Assembly (NCBI GenBank): GCA_037179515.1
Contig: JAXCGZ010015133.1
Span: 122,501 to 165,000, forward strand
Length of the DNA stretch: 42,500 bases
From: Halocaridina rubra
Lineage: Eukaryota > Arthropoda > Malacostraca > Decapoda > Atyidae
Direction: 5' to 3'
The position numbers were made by a program, and so were the translations under genes. Shown one piece after another: positions 24,593 to 35,466 of this stretch (positions are counted from its first letter, which is position 1; the number at the start of each line of letters is the position of its first letter). Under the pieces are notes generated by a model. That model was not told where the DNA came from. It was given only the letters and a program-made list of their open reading frames with translations, and did no database searches.

Positions 24593-26098
24593 AACTTACA
24601 TTCTAACAGCACCAATGACCGCAGCCCAGTCTTCAGACTAATTAGTAAACACTCAAAACAGAGTGTATGGTTGGTCAACGTGGCTTTGTCTTCTAATCCT
24701 GCATATTACAGCTTGTTTGGGTACTCAGAAGTTTAGGGAATATCAGTGACTACAGCCGTATCTTGAAATCCCTGTTATAGTGAGTGTCTAGGAGGCTCAC
24801 TTTGGCCTGAAACAAATCCTGAGTGTACAACTGGGCCATGGTGTGCTTGGGAAGCTATTTCTTGGCCTAGTGAAAGAACTTTGGATGAAGAATACAGTGT
24901 ACATGGCTGAGTAAATAAAGAGTTTGTGTGTTTGAAAAGAGTGTCACTCATAAAAGATTGTTTTGGCTTGTACATTTATGGTTCTTGAATACTTTCTCAT
25001 TTTCTATAAGGACAGCTTGTTTTGAGCATCCCCAACTAATTTGCATGTAGCTTTTGGGATGGTCTTTCTGAAGGAAAGGGCTCCTTGCTGATCATGTTGT
25101 ATATTAGGTGGGTCTCCACCATTGGGAAGTGGATGTGATTACCTATTCTGCTTTTGCAATACAAGGTTCTGTCAAGGCTTCAGTATTCATCCCTCTGGAT
25201 ATTAGCTGTTTTGGCTTACACATTACTATTTGCAATTCCCATATTCTCTCTGTGACTGGTTCTCCTCATTTTCATGAGTGTTCACTTCCTGGGAATTTTG
25301 GATGAAATATAATTTTCACTATTTTGGTAGTTACTCTATGATATAAAGATGGTGTATACCTTACTTTTTCTTTTAAGTTTCATTTTCATATACAGTATTG
25401 GGTTAGGGCATAAGCTGGATTCAGTTCTTCAAGCTTAGATAATTCTTTTAAGTTGGGAAACTTCAGGAGGCTCCAGCCATTTTCATCCTAGTAGATTAAT
25501 GTATTTTTAGGTATAGGTGGAAAACTTAATTTTAGGGATGGTGCAGATAAGTCTTCTGTCACCTTCTATCCCCTCAATTTGTGTAAAGAAGGAGTTCCAC
25601 AGAGCATTTTTCTGAGAGTTATTGAACATGGTTCTTGGCTAGAATATTGTATGAGGAAATATTTTTCTAAGTTGCAAGTTGTATAGTATGCTGTGTGCTT
25701 TGTACTCACCATGGTCTCTTTGTGGGACTGGTATGATATTTTGTATGGTACCCTACATAACCCTCTTTTCCTTGGGTTTTGGGGGTTACCTATGATCCTT
25801 TACTTTTAACTGATGTAGCAGAACAGAGAATTTATTGGTGATTTCTCTTTGTAATGGAGCTATTCCCTCTTTCTTGGTCCCTCTACACCTGGCTTCTGGG
25901 GCTTGCCTGTGGTCCTTTGCATCTCAATGCTGTTGTAGATCAGGGAAGTTTTTGGTGATATCTCTCAGAGATGGTGCTTTTACCTCTTTGTTGGGAGTTG
26001 TGACTTGTATCATTTAGGACTTGGAATTGGAGGAGTCTTGATCTTAATGTGTACTTGATTTGGTATTAACCCCTAAAATTTTATGTTTCTAAATTCAG
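24593..26098. other. Mostly unassigned region
   Basis: No supported gene. A 47-codon open stretch ending at about 24909 (includes WCAWEAISWPSERTLDEEY) is Trp- and Cys-containing and protein-like but has no good acceptor. A degenerate duplication lies at 25770-25999. Confidence 0.4.
25770..25999 (+). repeat. Degenerate ~115-bp tandem duplication
   Basis: GGTTTTGGGGGTTACCTATGATCCTTT and GGCTTCTGGGGCTTGCCTGTGGTCCTTT-like segments (compared in short words: GGGG.TT.CCT.TG.TCCTTT) are followed in both units by TTGGTGAT.TCTCT and CCCTCTTT/CCTCTTTGTTGG. Confidence 0.55.
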
Positions 26099-27674
26099 GT
26101 CCTTGCACAGTTGTTTGTAAATGAAGTTAAACCTGAATTCTTATACAGACAGCAGTGAACTCTTTACTGCATTATCTTCAGACCCATAGCTCACATCTTG
26201 GAATATTTGAGAACCATACTTCCCTGAGTTATTCATTGGGATGAAGTCCGGGCCACTACTTCTTGTATCTCATATGCTGACAGTGCTAATGAGAGTATTG
26301 ATGAGTTATTCCATATGATATTGTCACCAAGCAAGGAAGCAATATTATATCACGCAAGACTAAATCTTCCAAGAAGTACCATAATATGGGGAAGGAGGGT
26401 GGGCAATAAAGTATTACATGGGGATCCAGAAAATGCTCTTTTCCTCACAGCCCATTTTTTCTATTTGTCTCCATGCATCCCATCAGGAGTATTACAAGCA
26501 TAGAACCTAAGGATTGAGAGAGGGTAATTCTAACCTTCTTGGAAAGGATATAGAACCCATTTATATTCATCTTTTTTTCATATAAATTTTTTTTTAAAGC
26601 TGGGTTAACTCATGAACAGCTACTATTGTGACCTGTATCACAACATAATATACAAGGATACAGTTGCTGGCTTGCTAACAATAACAAATGAAAAAGTTTT
26701 GTGAGTTGGGGACTACACCCTCATTACCCTAACAGCCTGCAAAACGGATCACCAACAAAAGTGTGTGGCTGAAACTGTTTTTCCATGTCGTGTTGAAGAG
26801 CAACTTGATCCTGGATTGGCTGTATATCTACCAGACAGAGATGGGCTGCATATGTACAAATTATTTATCTAGTGCGCTCTGGACCACACTGCAAACATCA
26901 GAAGATTATATATCTTGATAAACATTATATTATTTGTGTCATTGCTAGTGACAAGTTCCCTTTTAAGCTCCTTTGGCATAGCATACGCTACAAGCAGCTG
27001 CATTTTCTACATTAGCATATTCACTGCTGTAGCTCGTAATAACATTGATTCCTATAATGCAGGAGAATGTTAAGACTTAAGATCAAATGCAGAATTGAAA
27101 GTTATCCTCCTCCTCTTTCTGAGATATTCTGTTCCGATAACTTTGCAGAGTCAGTTTACAAAATTGTCTCCACCCCAACTACCTCTGACCCAGTGAGAGG
27201 AGAGAATCATAGGCTTCATGTCTACCAATACATCTGCCATCAATATCCCATCAGCACTGGCTCTGTTTGCCCATGAACAATGTTAACCAGTGGGCATTGA
27301 TACTGTTTCCATATTAGTTTAAGTTAAAACTTGTCACATCTATGCCTGGTCATTGCCGATCAGTCAAAGATGTTGTCATCTCTATGCCTGTTCAATGCAA
27401 GCCTGTAGAAATTGGTGGTCCATCCCTGCCCTCTCTAGCTCCTGTGTCTGATATGGCACTTTCATGTAATAGCCCTTCAAAATCAGGTGGTCTGGCTGCG
27501 AAGTCAATGAAGTCAGTCCCCAGTCCACCTCTCAAGGTAAGCAGCCCAAGAAACAAGCTGCCTCTGTCAATATGTGAAAACTTACAAGATGGATCCCTCC
27601 CATTTTGCTGGTCCTATATGGAATACCTAGAGAATATGCAAAAATCTTTGGGAATTCCAAAGGTGCCAAATTGA
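26099..27674 (+). pseudogene. Broken coding region of unknown family
   Basis: An acceptor-like TTTCTAAATTCAG precedes a frame that stays readable from 26099 to 26503 except for TGA at 26156 and 26225. The same frame continues at 26609-26869, with TGA at 26702 and a stop at 26870. A third stretch (26842-27015) is in another frame, then come 27067-27276 and 27342-27674. Peptides such as CRVEEQLDPGLAVYLPDRDG and KFPFKLLWHSIRYKQ look genuinely coding, so this appears to be one or more decayed genes. The last frame holds a donor-like CTCAAG|GTAAGC at about 27536. I do not recognise the protein; it could be a processed pseudogene, a decayed mobile element or another integrated sequence. Confidence 0.4.
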
Positions 27675-28592
27675 CATTTGTACTTTTGTGGGCTGTGTGA
27701 CTGAAATATGGCTGCATCCTTCCTTGTCCTTGTTTTTTGGGGGGATCCTCTGTTTATCATCAGGATAGGAATAAGCAGATAGGAGGCAGTTTATTAGTCT
27801 TACTTGGCTGCATATCTGTACGGTGTCTGATTCCTCCAGCTTTTTCCAATGGCACTTTGGAATTCTACAGTTACTGTTGCCTTTCCATTGGTACACCTCA
27901 TATTCTTTTTGCCTAAAATCCTAAGGGGTCTTTCAGTTTTAAGAAACTGAACCACTACTTTTCTGGGCTTCAAGGCCAGTTGCTTTTGTATTAAAACTAT
28001 ATTGCCCATGAAGGGGATAGGGATCTGGGGGGTATTGCACACCTCGATTTACCCAACTGCAACATCCCTTCACATTTTGATGTCCTGTCTGAAAGGGTTG
28101 CTATACTAGATGTATATTTTATTGCAGGGAATAGTTTGCTCCAGCTTTTTACTAGCTCCTTTGGCCTGGATCTCGGTAACAGCAACCACTTACGTACTTG
28201 CCTCACATTGCCAGTGTTTCCAGTAACAGCCCATCAAGGTTCATGATAAGTGGGCCCTTGAATAATTGCTTTAGCCTACTTGGGTACAATATTTAGAGCC
28301 ATTTCCTTTACGTGTCGGGGATTCCTTGGAAGATAACCTGGGAATAATGGTGAATGGCTTGAAGCAGGAGGCATCTTATATATTCCACCAATGAACAACG
28401 TGAGCATATACATGTACTCCAAAGTTTTGAGCTCCTTGGTGGAATGACCACTGCTCCTTTGCTATGGCTCAGAGGAGACTTGAAAAGGGTCAATTATGTC
28501 ATTATAGTACTGTGAATCATTGTATGTACAAGATAGCTATGGTAAATTGTAATACATATTGCAAAATGTGCTACGTAGCATTCTTGTTGCAG
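27675..28592 (-). other. Possible very decayed transposase-like sequence
   Basis: On the - strand, frames such as 27800-28042 and 27997-28206 contain short strings (TSSIATLSDR, GNIVLIQKQLALK) that faintly recall the late part of piggyBac transposases. No DDD residues can be placed, so this is only a hint. Confidence 0.15.
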
Positions 28593-28680
28593 TAAATTCA
28601 GCTCAATCTTTCCTTTGTCGAGGTTGGGGAGTCTTTCGGAGTGATCACAGGAGTTTGCCAGCTTCAAATCCTATTATCAA
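28593..28680 (+). CDS. Candidate internal exon, gene unknown
   Basis: Acceptor TTCTTGTTGCAG and donor AA|GTGAGT bound 88 nt with one open frame of 28 codons that includes FLCRGWGVFRSDHRSLPASN. The other two frames contain stops. No partner exon is established: a phase-compatible acceptor at 29143 would give only a short hydrophobic end before a stop. It could also be part of the broken coding region upstream. Confidence 0.3.
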
Positions 28681-28684
28681 GTGA

Positions 28685-28885
28685 GTGGAAAATTTTCTCT
28701 TGTTGCCTGAAGAACGCTTGTTGCCACTTAATGGGGATGTCTTAGGCTGGCATGTTAAACTTGCAACTGAGAGGACATTGCGAAACGACAACTTAGGATG
28801 TGATTATAATCTCTCTACTACAAATGATGAATTAGAAAAAAGTTTCAAAACCCTACCAAAGGGCCTTTTGCAAATGATGAACTAG
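28685..28885 (+). other. Unassigned open frame
   Basis: A 66-codon frame starts just past the candidate donor at 28681. Its composition is protein-like, but it has no start context, splice support or recognised family. Confidence 0.2.
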
Positions 28886-28917
28886 AAAAAAAAATTTCTA
28901 TACTTCACCAAAGGGTA
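28820..28917 (+). repeat. Short tandem duplication (~50 bp)
   Basis: CAAATGATGAA(T/C)TAGAAAAAA ... CCAAAGGG occurs twice in succession (about 28820 and 28870). Confidence 0.75.
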
Positions 28918-29690
28918 AGGCCATTTGTGCTGCTGGGATGTTTATAAATTTTTACTATTTGTCTGTACATTATTGCAGTTTCCTCCTTAAATGAATAAAT
29001 GTCAACCTAAGTGATGGTCTGTTACCTTGTGCTCCAAGGAATGCACATATCTTTCCTCCTCCAAAGACTGGGAATTATTTATCATTGCCTGGTTTATACA
29101 ATCTCATTTCCCTCCTTTTCACTTTTGTATTTTTTTTTTTAGGTACATGATTTCTTGCCTCTCTATCAGGCATATTTTCACTGGCACCATTCTGAGACTA
29201 ATCATTTAGATAAGTCGAAGCAGACTATCCAGTGTGGTCTTAATTAAAGGAAAGTAGTCCTTGTCATTAATTTTAGTATCGAAAATGCAACTGACCTGTT
29301 TTTTATAAGACGATTCTTATTATACTCATTCAACTTGGTATTAGGGGAAGGGCTTCACACTGGATGCCATCTTTTCTGCAGGATTGGATATATCAGCTTC
29401 TTCGCTGGTACTCGGCACCTGCTCTTTCTATAGTGGGTGTACAATAAGAGTGGCGCTCAGCCCCCTTCTTTTCTAAATGCTGTTCCCATGGTTGATAGGG
29501 TTTATTGTATGGCTTATTGCAGCAGCTACTATTGATTTAGCAGTCATCTACATGCAAACAGTTACTTATTCTTTCAGAGGCTGGACTGCTGATTAGGGTG
29601 TGAATATGAAATTTGGGAAATACAAGATGTTTACCAGGCAACATGTCCTGTGACCATCAGCAATGTTCCTGGGTACTTTGGAAACTGCGA
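28918..29690. other. Unassigned region
   Basis: A very strong acceptor-like T11AG ends at 29142 and is followed by 34 open codons (29143-29247). No downstream or upstream partner is clear. Nothing else is supported. Confidence 0.3.
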
Positions 29691-30015
29691 CAACCAATAC
29701 ACAAGTTCTTGGTTTATAGACTGGTTCCCCCTTCTGACGGCTATTTGTTTGTTGCTTTTTAAATTCAAAATAAACTTTGGATATAACCAAATACATAAAT
29801 AAATAAAGCCATTAACATGATAAATATAAAAACAACTGTATTGCTAGCTGTGCATTCTTCCATCGAGCTCACAAACTGTTCAGCGTGTGCGGTTTGATTT
29901 TCCGCACCAGCCAGGAGGGTTGAAAAATTAATTTACTCATAATTTATTAATTATTTTTTGTCCTCTGATGTAACGGCAAAACGATGTAACTTAGAGTGAC
30001 GTTATACAAGGAATC
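29690..30015 (-). mobile_element. Tigger-type terminal fragment
   Basis: This segment is the reverse complement of the 5' end of the TIGD1-like element at 35467-35745. Shared words include TTACATCAGAGG, CCTCC.GGCTGGTG.GG, GCTAGCAA.ACAG and TTTATCATGTTAA.GGCTTTATTTATTT. It extends to a terminus-like AAGGATTCCTTGTATAACG (- strand). It has no coding content. Confidence 0.7.
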
Positions 30016-30584
30016 CTTGTATTACAAAAAATGTCAAAGAACGAAATTGAAAAAATGGAAAAAAGGAAAAAGTGTATAAATGCATAAATAAGAAAAACTA
30101 CATCCACATTTAGTTTTTGTAACAACACTTACAACTGTGACATTTACTAACACACAAGAAGATAAAGCATAACCTAATACAATGTGATATGAAACGTTAT
30201 AATCGTGTTGAGTACGTTAATTTTTACTTTTATTTCATAGCTGGATGCTCAAGTTAGTAGGTTTCATTTAAGTTTTAGAATACCTGGTGTGTTGCCAACA
30301 CCCAAGTACAATGGTGGACTTGAACTTTAGTAAATTAAAACCTTTGTTCCAGAAAACATAGCAACTATGACCATATAAATCAGAGGTTTTACAATTCAAG
30401 GTGTACAAAAATATGATATATGGTGCAATGTGTGATTGATGTTTTCAAAAGATATAATAGTTGGTCTTCTAAGTCATACATGAGATATAGACATGTACAG
30501 TTTATAACAAAAATGCAAAATGCCATACTTCAGTCATATAGTTGAATAGCTCCTCATTTACATTTTTCCCATCTTTTATCACTA
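30016..30584. other. Unassigned region
   Basis: AT-rich sequence with no supported feature. Confidence 0.5.
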
Positions 30585-30745
30585 TTAAACCTCAGTGGAA
30601 TGGGGGTGAACATTGGTTGGAGCTGGGGAATTAAGGCTATATGCATTTCCTAACACCTTGTTGTGGGCGAGAACTCAACTTTGTCACTTCCGGAGTCCAG
30701 CGCTCTAACTACTGCACTAATGCAGTCTCCCTGCTCATTTAATGT
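30585..30745 (-). mobile_element. tRNA-derived SINE S1
   Basis: On the - strand the head has TAGTGCAGTAGTTAGAGCGC (A-box region, about 30705-30724) and a diverged B box (GAGTTCTCGCCC). The body then has GTTAGGAAATGCATATAGCC, CCTTAATTCCCCAGCTCCAACC and a G/C-rich tail. Confidence 0.7.
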
Positions 30746-31221
30746 TAATTTTAAATATAAGACCAAGGATGATATGGAAGCACACAGAAAGTCACGAGTT
30801 TGATTCTCCATAGCTATTTGTACAAATTCTCATAGCCAGAGCCACTTGTGGAGGAGAATGAGTAATGACATTCCTTGCGTGGTAGCCCTTGTCCACTTAC
30901 AAGCTACAGCGAGTAAACCACAATGACAGAGAACAGCATATTAACAAGATCTGACTTCTCTGGGTGCAAAATGCCCTTCCTTAAGCCCTCATGGAGGGAA
31001 AAGACCAATTTTGCTATGTACAGTGCTCCCTCATTTATCGCAGGGGCTCATTCCGGGACCCGCCGCGGTAGGGGAAAAATCGCGAAGTTGGAGCACCATA
31101 TTTATTATAGGTATTTTACAATTATTTTTACCTTTACTATATAAACCCTCCCTGCACTGTTAACAAACCACCCTTTACTTTATTAATAACAGCGCGCAAG
31201 CGTAAATTTATATGAACGTGA

Positions 31222-32430
31222 TATTATGAAGATTGAAAAAAGCATTAAGAACAAACAGCAAGCAAACTTTCTATATAATATCGTCAGGGAAATAGCGTGT
31301 AGAGAATATATATATATATTTCATTTAAGTTTCCCATGTACATTACGATATATGTTTTCTTTGTTACAAATTGTATAAGTTTTATATTTCTCTCAGCTGA
31401 CTTTGTTTATGTTAAGATTTCGTGCAGCATGGTCGATATGTAAAGAAAATAAAAAATGTTTAGAACCAAGGAATATTAGTAATACTATAGTCTTGAAAAT
31501 TAGATAAACTCCAAATAGGGTGAGTAAATAAATATTTTCTGAGTAAGATATTGTGCCTAAATAGTGATAATCATCAGCTGATACGGAAGTGGCAAAGTGT
31601 TTTGGTTAGAGGTTCATTCTCCCGCATCCTCCTCCTCTTCTACCGCTTAATGCGATCGTATATTATGAAGATAATTGAAAAAAAAAGCAGTAAGAACATA
31701 CAGCAAACAAACTTGCGATATAATATCGTCAGGGAAATAGCGCGGGAGGGTGTATCAGCTGATACAGAAGCGTCAAAACGTTTGCAGATAGAGGTTCGTT
31801 CTCCCGCATCGTCCTCCTCTTCTACTGCTTAATGCAATCCAATATTATGAAGAGAATTGAAAAATGCATTAACAACAAACAGCAAACAAACTTTCGATAT
31901 AATATCGTCAGGGAAATAGCGTGTAGAGAATATATATATATTTCATTTAAGTTTCCCATGTACAATACGATATACGTTTTCTTTGTAACGGATTGTATAG
32001 TTTTCTTTTTCTCTCAGCTGACTTTATTTACGTTAAGATTTCGTGCAGCATGGTCGATATGTAAAGAAGATAGAATAATGTTTAAAACCAGTGAATATTA
32101 ATAATACTATAATCTTGAAAATTAGATATACCCCAAATATGGTGAGTAAATAAATATTTTATGAGTAAGATATTGTGCCTGATTAGTGATAAGCATCAGC
32201 TGATACAGAAGCGGCAAAACATTTTGGTTAGAGGATCGTTCTCCCGCATTCTCCTCCTCTTCTACCACTTAATGCGATCGAATATTATGAAGAGAATTGA
32301 AAAAAAGCATTAAGAACAAACAGCAATCAAACTTTTTATATAACATCGTCAGGGAAATAGTGTGCAAAGGTGCATCAGCTGATACAGAGGCGGCAAAACG
32401 TTTGCATCCTCGTGCTCAAAAATATAAAAT
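31222..32430 (+). repeat. Higher-order tandem array: long A and short B units alternating
   Basis: Units begin with ATATTATGAAGA at about 31225, 31662, 31847 and 32284, giving lengths of about 437, 185 and 437 bp and a last partial unit. Long units carry an extra ~255-bp block (TTTCATTTAAGTTTCCCATG ... GTAAGATATTGTGCCT) absent from the short ones. The order is A-B-A-B, so the true period is an A+B dimer of about 622 bp. The short unit is the one repeated three times at 20100-20645. Confidence 0.85.
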
Positions 32431-32439
32431 AAACAACAT

Positions 32440-32650
32440 GTATCCAGTAGTAGGTTGGCTCATGGCACCAGCAACACTGAATATTCTTGGATATTCATTA
32501 CACATCTTTTATAATCCCTTCACATCTGACAGGTCATTACACACTCCATCTCTTTTTCTCTTTACTTTATGTATTCTTTGTGCCCAGGCCCAATAAAGGC
32601 TGTTTTATTTTATTATTTTTTGGCCCATCCTCGTGTCACAATCATAAGTT
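32440..32650 (+). mobile_element. SINE-like repeat S5 inside the Tigger-like element
   Basis: It matches 7335-7540 and 18058-18230 in the + orientation: CACTGAATATTCTTGGATAT, TTTGTGCCCAGGCCCAATAA, a T-rich tract and TCCTCGTGTCACAATCATAA. Confidence 0.7.
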
Positions 32651-32794
32651 TTTTGTTTTTGTTTTTTCTCCAAAAAAATCCGCGATGCTATGAATTCACG
32701 GTAGGTGAATCGCGATGTAGCGAGGGATTACTCTATACACTTCTCACTCTTGCATAGTGAATTTATGCAGAAAACGTATTTTTCAAAACAGACT

Positions 32795-32985
32795 GCAACT
32801 CAGTTTAATGGTTAGAACACTCGACTTGGGAAGTAACAAATCTGCGTTTGATCCCACTGCGGCTCATTAGGAAAACAATGAGCCTTAATCCCCTAATAGT
32901 TCCAACCTGTCTGTGTCCATCCCCATTCGAATGGGGATTAATACTGACATAGAGCGGCAGATACTGCAATGCAATTTATTGTAAG
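32795..32985 (+). mobile_element. tRNA-derived SINE S1, near complete
   Basis: The head has TTTAATGGTTAGAACACTCG (A-box region) and a B-box-like GTTTGATCCC (about 32847). The body has CCTTAATCCCC, TTCCAACCTGTCTGTGTCC, the perfect palindrome CCCCATTCGAATGGGG (32921-32936) and ATTAATACTGACATAG. Confidence 0.8.
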
Positions 32986-33155
32986 ACAAATCTCTAAGAT
33001 GCACAGAAAGCGGACAATTAAAGGTGTTCTTTATCCTTTACCTGTTAATTTATATATTTATTAATTTAAGTTTGTTAGGATAGCATATATGAAGAATGAA
33101 GCAGATTTTTTATTTCAATAACGATTATCTTTACTGGTGGACACAAAAAGATTAA

Positions 33156-33406
33156 CTCCTTAACTGGCAGAGACGAGAAAATTAGTTTTGACCCGAATTG
33201 TTATTTTCAGTCTCAGACGAGTTAAATCACGAAAAAGGTAGCATTTCAAAACCAGCTGAAAACGAATTTATTTGGCTTTTCCGAGCCTTTTTGAGCATAT
33301 AAAGAGTATATTTGATGACTTTTACATCTGGCAGAAGTTCGTGGTATATGACGGGAATTCGTCTGAAAATGAAACATATTTTACAAAAAAATTGTCGGTC
33401 AAGGGG
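33156..33406. mobile_element. MITE with TTAA target duplication (piggyBac-like)
   Basis: TTAA at 33152-33155 and 33407-33410 flank a 251-bp element. Its ends, CTCCTTAACTGGCAGA and (inward from the right) CCCCTTGACCGACA, are imperfect inverted repeats. TTAA duplications and C-rich termini are hallmarks of piggyBac elements. The interior codes for nothing recognisable. Confidence 0.65.
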
Positions 33407-33534
33407 TTAACTTCACTAGAGGATATTAGGAAGGATTCTCTTTACAACATGAAATGGGAACCACGATTGCTTAGTAGTGGAGTGAGCGAGTCAGGAAGTG
33501 ACAAGCTTGACTTAAAGTTGGTTTGATATTGCTG

Positions 33535-33635
33535 TGAACTTTAGGAAGGGCATCCAGCCTTAATCCCCCTTATATCTCCAACCTGTTTCTTTCTACCCCC
33601 AATCAAATAAGGAATAATTGTGACACCTAAAAATG
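33535..33635 (+). mobile_element. SINE S1 3' portion
   Basis: GGAAGGGCATCCAGCCTTAA, CTCCAACCTGTTTCT, CCCCCAATCAAATAAGG and TTGTGACACC follow the S1 order. The head, if present at 33440-33535, is too diverged to call. Confidence 0.65.
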
Positions 33636-33939
33636 GTACAAAAAGTTTTTACGATCTAAAATACGTTTTTAGCTGCTGATTTTTTAAATTCCAATGCAAG
33701 TACTACAGTGGCAAATTATTACCAATAAATAAACTAAGTCTGACATCCCGACTTCATGTAAACAATAATTTTATGCTAGAATCTCTTGTGAATAAGAGAG
33801 AGGACTTTATAGCCCATGCTAACTCAGCAGGCTTAGTACACCATTAGACGTGTGGTATCAGTGATGCAACAGTATCTTCAAATGCTTAAGCCTGGATGAA
33901 GTCAAAGTTGATCATCTTGAATCTCAAATACTACTGTTA

Positions 33940-33995
33940 CCACTACTACTACTGCCACCAGTATTACTACTACTACTAATAATAATAATGTGATT
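33940..33995. repeat. Imperfect (TAC/TAA)n repeat
   Basis: ACTACTACTACTGCC-type and ACTACTACTAATAATAATAATG runs abut the 3' end of SINE S2 (- strand). Confidence 0.75.
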
Positions 33996-33999
33996 GGTT

Positions 34000-34175
34000 G
34001 TACGTCATGGACTCCAATCTCTATTAAAGGCTAGGGTGGTGCCTTCTTGTGAACGACTTGTTAAGTTCAACCATATCCTGAATAAATGCCCTTTCTACCC
34101 TCTGACCTTGGCAGGCCTCGAACCCACAAAGTGATGAATCAATGTCGTGGGTGTTACCACTTTGCCATGGCAGAC
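34000..34175 (-). mobile_element. tRNA-derived SINE S2, diverged copy
   Basis: On the - strand it has A box TGGCAAAGTGG and B box GGGTTCGAGGC (about 34115-34125). The body words AAGTCGTTCACAAGAAGGC and CCTAGCC match the family. It ends in GTCCATGACGTACAACC, followed by trinucleotide rather than AT repeats. Confidence 0.75.
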
Positions 34176-34195
34176 ACTAATAAAAATAATATTAA

Positions 34196-34230
34196 ATTAT
34201 TATTATTATTGCAATAATAATAATGAGTGA

Positions 34231-34262
<32 letters not shown>
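34196..34262. repeat. (TTA)n-type microsatellite
   Basis: TTATTATTATTATT runs are split by CAATAATAATAATG. Another diffuse run lies at 34540-34600. Confidence 0.85.
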
Positions 34263-34724
34263 TTTATACAAATAATGAATTTTCTAATAGCCAATAGATA
34301 TACACATGCCAGCATTTATGTCAGTTTAATAAACCACATTCACTTTCTATTTTTCAGGTAAGAAACATCATGGTGTTATTCATAGAAATTGAACAGATAA
34401 GTAATACATGTACAGTATGTATTTTCTATCAGTTTAAGGAATTTAAAATTAGTTTCAATAATATTTATATTACTACCCAATGCCACTCACGTTTCAAGAT
34501 TCATTGCGCTGTCTGAAAGAGATGGAGATGCCTCGTCATCCCCCCATTATTATTATTAATATCATTATTATTGTTGTTGTAATTATTATTATTAGTGGTA
34601 GTAGTAAGAGTCATAGTAGAAGAAGTTGTTGTAGAGGGAGCGTTGTTGTTGCAATGTATATAAATATATCAAGCATGTGACAGAAGTACTTTTTTTATTA
34701 TGGAATATATTGTATTCATCATTT

Positions 34725-34885
34725 TTGCGTTTTGTGTCGCTATTACCTCCATTTGAATGGAGGTAGAAACAGGTTGGAGCTGGGGATTTAAAGCTGGATA
34801 CCCTTCCTAACGCCTCGAGGTGAGATCGAACACGTGTTTATAACTTCCCTAGTTGATCACTCTAACCAGTGTGCAAAACAGTCCT
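34725..34885 (-). mobile_element. tRNA-derived SINE S1
   Basis: On the - strand it has CACTGGTTAGAGTGATCAAC (head), B box GTGTTCGATCTC, GTTAGGAAGGGTATCCAGC, CCAGCTCCAACCTGTTTC and a perfect stem ACCTCCAT/ATGGAGGT (34745-34764) near the 3' end. Confidence 0.82.
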
Positions 34886-34899
34886 CTCGTTGAGATCAG

Positions 34900-35190
34900 T
34901 GAGAACGTGAGTGAAGGAAAAACAAAATCCTTATTCATACCACTGAACTACAGACAAAACCTCCCACCTTTTTCTTAACATTCCACATAATTAACATGTT
35001 TCATTTATCCACTACATGAAATGAGAATTAAAGAAGGTAAAAAAACTGGCTTAAATGGTGAACTAGATATCTTTTGGCTCTATTTACTACCATGTATGGT
35101 TTATCCAATGCAAATGAGAGTGAAGGAGAGAAAAAAAAGTGTTAAATAAATATACTACAAACCTTTTGGCGTGATTTTTCAAAATATCAC
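34900..35190 (+). repeat. Satellite-like ~115-bp repeat, degenerate units
   Basis: Units share TATCCA...A.ATGA.A, GAAGGA.A.AAAA.., TCTT..TGAATAT-type words and AAACCTTTTGGCG. Related blocks lie at 35395-35460 and 37990-38390. Confidence 0.5.
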
Positions 35191-35214
35191 ATTATAAACA
35201 CGTTAACTTTATTT

Positions 35215-35390
35215 TTTTTACATTTTATGTGTCACTGTTAATCCCCATTAAGGGGTTTGAGGCAGACAGACTGGAGCTGGGGGAATTAAGTCTGGATGCC
35301 TTTCCTAATGCTCTGCAGTGGAGCTCTGTCGCAGATCTGTCATCTTGATGCGAGCATTCTAAGCACAATGATACCATGGGCCCCGACATC
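35215..35390 (-). mobile_element. SINE S1, diverged
   Basis: TGTGTCACTGTTAATCCCC, then GACTGGAGCTGGGGGAATTAAG, TGGATGCCTTTCCTAATGC and a degraded tRNA-like head (AAGCACAATGATACCATGG), all on the - strand. Confidence 0.72.
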
Positions 35391-35466
35391 TTTAGTTTAT
35401 CCTAGACACAAAATGGTGGCAAAGAAAGTAGAAAACCTTCGTTGAATATTGAAATATAATCCTTGC

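Larger units (their letters stand above)
31021..32735. mobile_element. Non-autonomous Tigger/pogo element filled with tandem repeats
   Basis: The left end CAGTGCTCCCTCATTTATCG (31021 on) and right end, read inward TAGAGTAATCCCTCGCTAC (to 32735), are the CCCTCG-type Tigger termini. Both are flanked by TA (31019-31020 and 32736-32737). The first ~200 bp match the element at 40132, for example GGTATTTTACA.TTATTTTTACC and AACCCTCCC.GCACTGTTAACAA. Instead of transposase the interior holds a tandem array and a SINE-like insert. It would need a transposase in trans. Confidence 0.8.

Noticed and set aside
24765..24909. 47-codon Trp/Cys-containing exon
   Set aside because: There is no convincing acceptor and no recognised family, so chance is likely.
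29143..29247. Terminal exon after the strong T11AG acceptor
   Set aside because: The phase that matches 28680 stops after about 22 codons of low-complexity hydrophobic sequence, and the longer frame has no partner donor.
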